Shown: piece after piece, positions 7,113 through 10,820 of the stretch | How positions within the stretch are numbered: the stretch's first letter is position 1 | Layout: each line of letters begins with the position of its first letter | From: DASRHY01 sp046765875 | GTDB taxonomy: Bacteria; Actinomycetota; Actinomycetes; Propionibacteriales; Kribbellaceae | Length of the DNA stretch: 10,820 nucleotides | Reading direction: 5' to 3' | Assembly: GCA_046765875.1 (NCBI GenBank) | Contig: JBKPSJ010000217.1 | Location: forward strand, 1-10,820 | Notes under the pieces: generated by a model | What the model was told of the DNA's origin: nothing | What the model saw: only the letters and a program-made list of their open reading frames with translations | Databases searched by the model: none | Program-made: the position numbers and the translations under genes

Positions 7113-7947
7113 GGATCTCTGCACCGGTGTCGGTCACGACCAGGGTGTGCTCGAACTGCGCGGTGCGCGAACCGTCCTTGGTGACCGCGGTCCAGCCGTC
7201 GTCCCACAGGTCGTACTCGTACGTGCCCAGCGTCAGCATCGGCTCGACGGTGAACGTCATGCCGGGCTCCATCACGGTGTCGAACCGCTCGTCGTCGTAG
7301 TGCGGGATCACCAGTCCGGAGTGGAACGCGGTCGAGATGCCATGGCCGGTGAAGTCGCGCACCACGCCGTACCCGAACCGTTTCGCGTACGACTCGATCA
7401 CGCGGCCGATGATGCTGACCTGCCGGCCCGGGCGTACCGCCCTGATTCCGCGCATCGTCGCCTCGCGGGTGCGCTCGACCAGCAACCGGCTCTCCTCGTC
7501 GACGTCGCCGACCAGAAACGTCGCGTTGGTGTCGCCGTGCACCCCGTCGAGGTACGCCGTGATGTCGACGTTGACGATGTCGCCGTCCTCGAGCGGGCGG
7601 TCGTCGGGGATGCCGTGACAGATCACCTCGTTGACCGACGTACACAGCGACTTCGGGAACGAGCGGTACCCCAGTGTCGACGGGTAGGCGCCGTGGCCGA
7701 CCAGGAACTCGTGGCCGACGCCGTCGAGGTGGTCCGTCGTGACGCCGGGCGCGACGGCCGCACCGACCGCGGCCAGTGCCTGGCCCGCGAGCTTGCCCGC
7801 GACCCGCATCCGCTCCAGGGTCTCGTCGTCGGTGACGTACGAGCCGGTGTACGGAGCCGGTGCCGGTTTGTCCACGTACTCCGGACGGGTGATGGACGCC
7901 GGAACGCTGCGGCGCGGGGAGATGGTGCCTGGCTTCAGTCGCGACAT
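7099..7947 (-). CDS. map: Type I methionine aminopeptidase (MtMetAP1c/MapB-like)
   Basis: The 282-aa enzyme removes the initiator Met from nascent proteins in the cytoplasm. All five metal ligands of the pita-bread fold are visible: D128 (VNVDITAY), D139 (HGDTNATF), H202 (GHGISTAFH), E235 (TVEPML) and E266 (FEHTLVVT). H111 (VICHGIPDD) matches the substrate-binding His. About 40 residues precede the catalytic domain, including a proline-rich linker RPEYVDKPAPAPYTG with a PxxP pattern, as in the mycobacterial MetAP1c form (~285 aa) rather than the shorter E. coli type. I chose ATG at 7947 because MSRLKPGTISPRRSVP matches the family's actinobacterial N terminus; the in-frame extension to 8214 is antisense to the 62-aa gene and reads like non-coding sequence. 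It is divergent from that small gene and converges on the S10 peptidase side. Confidence 0.94.
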   Translation of the reverse strand: MSRLKPGTISPRRSVPASITRPEYVDKPAPAPYTGSYVTDDETLERMRVAGKLAGQALAAVGAAVAPGVTTDHLDGVGHEFLVGHGAYPSTLGYRSFPKSLCTSVNEVICHGIPDDRPLEDGDIVNVDITAYLDGVHGDTNATFLVGDVDEESRLLVERTREATMRGIRAVRPGRQVSIIGRVIESYAKRFGYGVVRDFTGHGISTAFHSGLVIPHYDDERFDTVMEPGMTFTVEPMLTLGTYEYDLWDDGWTAVTKDGSRTAQFEHTLVVTDTGAEILTEA

Positions 7948-7956
7948 GATGCCGCC

Positions 7957-7962
7957 AGTGTA
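7957..7962 (-). promoter_or_regulatory. map: Possible -10 element (TACACT) for map
   Basis: TACACT on the minus strand ends 9 bases before the map ATG at 7947. If used, transcription would begin only a few bases before the start codon, giving a leaderless or near-leaderless mRNA, consistent with the absence of a clear Shine-Dalgarno there. No convincing -35 was found; the hexamer at the right spacing is CGAAAC-like. Confidence 0.25.
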
Positions 7963-8050
7963 ATGAGCATCGTGAGGCGGTTTCGGTTCGCGGTGCGGCG
8001 GTACGTTCATTCGAGGACCAATTGTTCGCGAGACCGGGAGGTGTCCGGCG

Positions 8051-8239
8051 ATGACCGACGACCGAAGCAACGAGTGGTACTTCTGCATCAAGCACCACAA
8101 GGTCGAGCCGCACGAGGGCTGCCCGAACCGCGATCGCCTCGGGCCGTACGGGTCGCCGGAGGAGGCGGCCAACGCGCTGGAGAAGGTCAGGGAACGCAAC
8201 GAGGCGTGGGACAACGACCCGAACTGGAAAGACGACTGA
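8051..8239 (+). CDS. Small 62-aa protein with Cys/His-rich N terminus, function unknown
   Basis: The product is acidic and hydrophilic: WYFCIKHHKVEPHEGCPN (W9-N26), then RLGPYGSPEEAANALEKVRERNEAWDNDPNW. It resembles, from memory, a small conserved actinobacterial protein sometimes labelled SPOR-domain-like because of the GPY-x-S-x-E-E-A-x-x-A pattern. C12, H15/H16, H21 and C24 are spaced so that they could bind a metal, but this is inference. No signal peptide or membrane segment is present. Start is ATG at 8051 with GGGAGG at 8036-8041, 9 bases upstream. It is a single-gene unit: divergent from map (about 100-base shared promoter region) and closed by a strong hairpin terminator 27 bases after its stop. 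Confidence 0.82.
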   Translation: MTDDRSNEWYFCIKHHKVEPHEGCPNRDRLGPYGSPEEAANALEKVRERNEAWDNDPNWKDD

Positions 8240-8265
8240 CGCTCCTCGACAGCGGCGTCGACGGC

Positions 8266-8306
8266 ACAGGGGCACCACCCGGCGTCGGGTAGCGCCCCTG
8301 TTTCGC
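8266..8306 (+). terminator. Intrinsic terminator after the 62-aa gene
   Basis: CAGGGGC (8267-8273) pairs perfectly with GCCCCTG (8294-8300). Inside it, ACCCG and CGGGT form a second 5-bp stem around a GCGT loop, so the hairpin is long and GC-rich. It is followed by TTTCGCTT on the plus strand. The minus side has no T tract, but the same hairpin lies just beyond the stop of the converging lysine-rich gene and could also slow transcription coming that way. Confidence 0.75.
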
Positions 8307-8319
8307 TTGGGGATGTCGG

Positions 8320-8772
8320 TCAGGCCTTCTTGGCGGCTGCCTTTCTCACCGGGGCCTTCTTCGCGACGGTGCGCTTGGCGGCGGTCGTCTTCCTTGCGGT
8401 GGTCTTCTTGGCCGCCGTCGTCTTGGCGGTTGTCTTCTTGGCGGTGGTCTTCTTGGCCGCCGTCTTCGTCGCCGTCGTCGCCTTCCTGGCCGTCGTCTTC
8501 TTGGCCGGTGCCTTCTTCGCCACGGTCTTCTTGGCCGGTGCCTTCTTCACGGCTGCGGTCTTCCTCGCCACCGTCTTCTTGGCCGGCGCCTTCTTCGCGG
8601 CGGTCTTCTTCACGGTTGCCTTCTTGGCGGCCGTCCCCGCGGCACTGACCTTCTTCGTGACCGTCTTCTTGGCGGCGGTGACCTTGCGAGCGGTGGTCTT
8701 CTTCGCCGGCGCGGCCTTTCTAGCAGCTGTCTTCTTGGCAGCGCTGTTCGTTGCGACCTTCTTCGCTGGCAC
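8320..8772 (-). CDS. Lysine/alanine/threonine-rich histone H1-like protein
   Basis: The 150-aa product consists almost wholly of Ala, Lys, Thr, Arg, Val and Pro in imperfect 5-8-residue repeats (AAKKT, APAKKTVA, TTARK). It has no acidic, aromatic or Cys residue. Such tails resemble eukaryotic histone H1 C termini and the basic tail of actinobacterial HU proteins (HupS/Hlp), and normally bind DNA or RNA non-specifically through charge. Unlike HupS/Hlp, no HU globular domain precedes the tail here. GTG at 8772 is the start because AAGGAGG sits just upstream; this yields MPAKKVATNSAAKKTAARK, whereas the in-frame extension to 8886 has ordinary, non-repetitive residues and no ribosome site. A likely role is nucleoid compaction, but binding is inference. 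The repeats make strand slippage and length variation between strains likely. Confidence 0.88.
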   Translation of the reverse strand: MPAKKVATNSAAKKTAARKAAPAKKTTARKVTAAKKTVTKKVSAAGTAAKKATVKKTAAKKAPAKKTVARKTAAVKKAPAKKTVAKKAPAKKTTARKATTATKTAAKKTTAKKTTAKTTAAKKTTARKTTAAKRTVAKKAPVRKAAAKKA

Positions 8773-8776
8773 TCTG

Positions 8777-8783
8777 CCTCCTT
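8777..8783 (-). promoter_or_regulatory. Shine-Dalgarno AAGGAGG for the H1-like gene
   Basis: On the minus strand AAGGAGG is followed by CAGA and then the GTG at 8772. It is the strongest ribosome site near this ORF and rules out the longer in-frame start at 8886. Confidence 0.75.
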
Positions 8784-8940
8784 GTTGCGGTCGAGAAACC
8801 CACTGTGGATTGTCTCGTCCACATGATGATGGCAACAGTTGAGTCACACGTAAAGCACCTTGAACAAAACGGTCTTGACAGCGCATTCCTTCTCCGCAAG
8901 TCGTTTGTCCGTTAATCCCTTGTTTTAAAGGGCTTTCAGC

Positions 8941-8954
8941 GCATCGCGCGATGC
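8941..8954. other. 14-bp perfect palindrome in AT-richer intergenic region
   Basis: GCATCGCGCGATGC is its own reverse complement. It lies in the 189-base gap (8773-8961) between the H1-like gene and the 220-aa gene, both on the minus strand, 7 bases past the latter's stop. Nearby is a weaker inverted repeat, CCCTT...AAGGG (8918-8933 region). Neither has a T run on the minus strand, so terminator function is doubtful; an operator for the H1-like gene is an alternative. The rest of the gap is noticeably richer in A and T than the coding regions and must hold the H1-like gene's promoter, which I could not place. Confidence 0.4.
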
Positions 8955-8961
8955 TACGACG

Positions 8962-9624
8962 CTAGTCTTTTGTGTCGCCGCCGACACGCTCTATGAAGCG
9001 CCGAAGACGTGCTCGCCACCCCGAAGTACTGATGTCGTCGTCGGCGACGGCGACGCTGACGAGGTGTTGGGTCATCTCGAAACCGGCCACCGAACCGACC
9101 TGATCGATGCCCTCGGCATCGACCTCGGACCCCGGCCGATGCACCGTCCAGCCGCTGCCGAACGACGACGGGACCAGCAGTCCCGGTACCAGCGACTCGT
9201 GGCTGAGACCGGCGAGATCCGTGTCGCCGTTGTCGATGCTGAACACGGTGGCCCCGCGCCGCCGGACATCGTGAACCCTTTCCAGCAAGGCCGAATCGGG
9301 CCGTTCCTCACTGACGACGACGAGCGATTCGCCGCGGCCGACGTCGCGCAACCGGTCCAGCCCGATGCGCAGGTGTGGCGGCGCGTCGGCCGGTGGCGCC
9401 CAGCGCACCAGCGAGGGTCGCAGGTCGGGAAGACCCGCGCGGGTCACCTCGTCGTCGATGTGCGCGGTCAGGTGCCACGGCTCGTCCGACGGCGGCCCGA
9501 ACAGCATCAGTCCGCTCGGCCGGGTGGTGAACCTCCGCATCGAGTGCGCGAACTGACTCGTCCGGCTGGCCAGTTCGGTGCCGGACAGCATCTCGCGCAG
9601 CAGCGATGCTCGGGTCAGGTCCAC
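8962..9624 (-). CDS. Conserved-looking protein of unknown function, 220 aa
   Basis: I do not recognise a named family. The product begins MDLTRASLLREMLSGTELASRTSQFAHSM with helical character. A central alpha/beta part follows: SLVRWAPPADAPPHLRIGLDRLRDVGRGESLVVVSE, then LLERVHDVRRRGATVFSIDNGDTDLAGLSHESLV. It ends with a helical stretch EMTQHLVSVAVADDD and a basic tail ARLRRFIERVG. The strand-helix-strand order (LVVVS, helix, ATVFSID) is Rossmann-like and faintly recalls SIS-type sugar-isomerase folds, but no catalytic motif is evident. No signal peptide or membrane segment. GTG at 9624 is the start by default; no clear ribosome site precedes it. Codon use is normal for the window. It is divergent from the metal-receptor gene across 54 bases, so the two may share regulation. 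Confidence 0.8.
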   Translation of the reverse strand: MDLTRASLLREMLSGTELASRTSQFAHSMRRFTTRPSGLMLFGPPSDEPWHLTAHIDDEVTRAGLPDLRPSLVRWAPPADAPPHLRIGLDRLRDVGRGESLVVVSEERPDSALLERVHDVRRRGATVFSIDNGDTDLAGLSHESLVPGLLVPSSFGSGWTVHRPGSEVDAEGIDQVGSVAGFEMTQHLVSVAVADDDISTSGWRARLRRFIERVGGDTKD

Positions 9625-9678
9625 GGGCCAACGCTGTCACATCAGCGGCCCGTACGGCAGCCCGTGCGACGATGAACC

Positions 9679-10428
9679 GTGGCGAGAGACGACCTCGGCG
9701 ATGACGTCGACGTACCGGCGCGGGTGCGCAGGGTCGTGAGCATCGTCCCTTCGTTGACCGAGGCAATCAGTTCCGCGGACCGCGATCTGCTGGTCGGCGC
9801 GACCGATTGGTGCACGCATCCGGCCGACCTCGACGTGGTGCGTGTGCGCGGCACGAAGAACCCGGACGTCGACACGATCATTCGGCTGGGACCGGACCTG
9901 GTCGTCGCCAACGCCGAGGAGAACCGGGTCGCCGATCTCGACGCGTTGCGTTCGGCCGGACTCGCGGTCTGGGTGACCGCCCCGACGACGGTGCCGTCCG
10001 CACTGGACTCACTTTCTCGGCTGCTTCGTTTACTTGGCCCGATGCCGGGCTGGCTCGACGAGGCACGTGCTGTGTGGTCGGTGCCGTACGCCGGACCTCG
10101 TGTGACTGCGGTGATCCCGATCTGGCGACGTCCGTGGATGGCGCTCGGCCGGGACACATTCGCGGGTGACATGCTCGCCCGGCTCGGTGTCGACAACGTG
10201 CTGGCCGGTTGGACCGAGCGCTATCCGCGGATCGATCTGGCTGCGCTGCCGTCGTACGAGCTGGTGGTGCTGCCCGACGAGCCGTACGCCTTCTCGCCGG
10301 ACGACGGCCCGGAGTCGTTCCCCGACAAGCCGTCCCGCTGTGTCTCAGGCCGCCACCTCACCTGGTACGGCCCCTCCCTGGTCGACGCCCGCCCCCTCCT
10401 CACCACCCAACTCGCCCTCCCGAACTAG
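9679..10428 (+). CDS. Helical backbone metal receptor (BtuF/TroA-like binding protein fold), no signal peptide
   Basis: The 249-aa protein has the two-lobed, helix-linked fold of cobalamin and iron-siderophore binding proteins. The first lobe opens with RVVSIVPSLTEAI (18-30) and LVGATDWCTHPADL (38-51). TKNPDVDTIIRLGPDLVVANAEENR (59-83) follows, the typical segment naming the substrate-binding lobe. A long linking helix SALDSLSRLLRLLG (107-120) leads to the second lobe with AVIPIWRRPWMALGRDTFAGDMLARLGVDNVLAG. Classical members are secreted lipoproteins feeding ABC importers; this one starts directly with charged residues (MARDDLGDDVDVPARV) and shows no signal peptide or lipobox, and no transporter genes are adjacent. 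A cytoplasmic metal, corrinoid or cofactor-binding role is therefore inferred. GTG at 9679 has no good ribosome site. After its stop lies the repeat region. Confidence 0.85.
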   Translation: MARDDLGDDVDVPARVRRVVSIVPSLTEAISSADRDLLVGATDWCTHPADLDVVRVRGTKNPDVDTIIRLGPDLVVANAEENRVADLDALRSAGLAVWVTAPTTVPSALDSLSRLLRLLGPMPGWLDEARAVWSVPYAGPRVTAVIPIWRRPWMALGRDTFAGDMLARLGVDNVLAGWTERYPRIDLAALPSYELVVLPDEPYAFSPDDGPESFPDKPSRCVSGRHLTWYGPSLVDARPLLTTQLALPN

Positions 10429-10465
10429 CCCGGCCACCCCAAGCCAACCCGCCGCCACACGCCGA

Positions 10466-10820
10466 GCGCACGTGCCGGCGCGACGCTGCACAAGACGAGG
10501 TGTCGGTGCACAAGGCCGGACCTGTCCACCGCCGCCAGGAGTTGGCCACCGCCGCTCGGACCTGTGCAGCAAGTTGTGAACTCGGCGTACGACCGGACCG
10601 TGCACAAGCCGACGGCACCTTGCACAGGCCGACGCGACCGTGCACAAGTCGAGGTGGCGGTGCACAGGACCGGACGTGACCACCGCCGCCGGGAGGTGTG
10701 CACCGCCACTCGGATCTGTGCAGGAGCGGTGAACTCGGCGTACGAGCGGAACATGCACAGGCCGGCGGCACCTTGCACAGGCCGACGCGACCGTGCACAG
10801 GTCGAGGTGGCGGTGCACAG
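10466..10820. repeat. Nested tandem repeat: ~153-bp unit made of degenerate ~20-bp GTGCAC-headed subunits, continuing past window
   Basis: Copy A runs from about 10477 to 10630, copy B from 10631 to 10783, and copy C starts at 10784 and is cut by the window end. Copies A and B are 154 and 153 bp and differ by scattered substitutions and one indel. Within each, a second periodicity of ~20 bases is visible: subunits begin at 10486, 10506, 10524, 10544, 10564, 10584, 10600, 10620, 10640, 10660, 10678, 10698, 10718, 10737, 10753, 10773, 10793 and 10813. TGCAC occurs 11 times, seven as the palindrome GTGCAC, often followed by A(A/G)G. The spacer half holds CCACCGCCGC repeats and GAACTCGGCGTACGA. 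Minus-strand frames stay open through it, but the one-base indel shifts frame between copies, so I treat it as non-coding. The 10429-10465 stretch before it shows nothing. Function unknown. Confidence 0.9.

Noticed and set aside
7948..8214. N-terminal extension of map to 8214
   Set aside because: The extension is antisense to the 62-aa gene, lacks family similarity and crosses the divergent promoter region.
7147..8292. 381-codon plus-strand frame opposite map
   Set aside because: Arg/Asp-rich mirror of the map gene, whose metal ligands are all intact.
8330..8842. 170-codon plus-strand hydrophobic frame (AVVFLA repeats) resembling a membrane protein
   Set aside because: It is the exact antisense of the AAKKT repeats of the H1-like gene, which has a strong ribosome site; no credible membrane protein has such a sequence.
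8875..8903. Plus-strand promoter from a perfect TTGACA
   Set aside because: No -10 hexamer at 16-18 bases and no plus-strand gene follows within 700 bases; kept only as a note in the intergenic finding.
10345..10818. 157-codon minus-strand frame across the repeat array
   Set aside because: The frame changes between repeat copies because of a one-base indel and its tail is antisense to the metal-receptor gene.
10466..10820. CRISPR array
   Set aside because: The ~20-bp subunits are contiguous and degenerate, with no identical repeats separated by unique spacers, and no cas gene is in the window.

Overview
The window looks like a chromosomal segment of a high-GC actinobacterium. Coding regions are strongly GC-rich at third codon positions, GTG starts are common, and the proteins present are typical of actinobacteria: a fused RNase HI/histidine phosphatase, a short RNB-family ribonuclease, a methionine aminopeptidase of the MtMetAP1c type and a lysine-rich H1-like protein. 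A member of the Propionibacteriales, such as Kribbella or a relative, is my best guess from gene order and protein style. It is a guess, because no search was possible.

Region 1 (1-4922, all +) is a tightly packed run. It starts with the C-terminal piece of what looks like a family-3 glycoside hydrolase. It continues with a Nif3-like metal protein, a coiled-coil/C4 zinc-ribbon protein with a well supported CTG start, a bifunctional RNase H/histidine phosphatase and an RNB exoribonuclease. The last three overlap or nearly touch (ATGA and TGATG junctions), so they are probably co-transcribed and translationally coupled. Region 2 (4982-5401) is the RNase P RNA gene rnpB, bounded by a perfect 12-bp P1 helix. 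Four consecutive loci from 1622 to 5401 therefore have RNA-related roles or likely roles.

Region 3 (5432-7112, +) holds a serine carboxypeptidase-like S10 peptidase without a signal peptide, 30 bases after rnpB, and a doubtful 65-codon ORF or gene remnant. Region 4 (7099-8320) has map on the minus strand, divergent from a 62-aa conserved-looking small protein that is followed by a good intrinsic terminator. Region 5 (8320-8961) carries a 150-aa Lys/Ala/Thr protein resembling the tail of bacterial histone H1-like proteins, with an AT-richer upstream region containing a 14-bp perfect palindrome. Region 6 (8962-10428) has an unrecognised 220-aa protein on the minus strand, divergent from a helical-backbone metal-receptor (BtuF/TroA-like) protein that lacks a signal peptide.

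Region 7 (10429-10820) has no credible gene. It holds a nested tandem repeat: a 153/154-bp unit, itself built from about eight degenerate ~20-bp subunits usually starting with a GTGCAC-like motif. The array runs off the right edge. This is the least explained and most interesting structure in the window. The rest is largely housekeeping.
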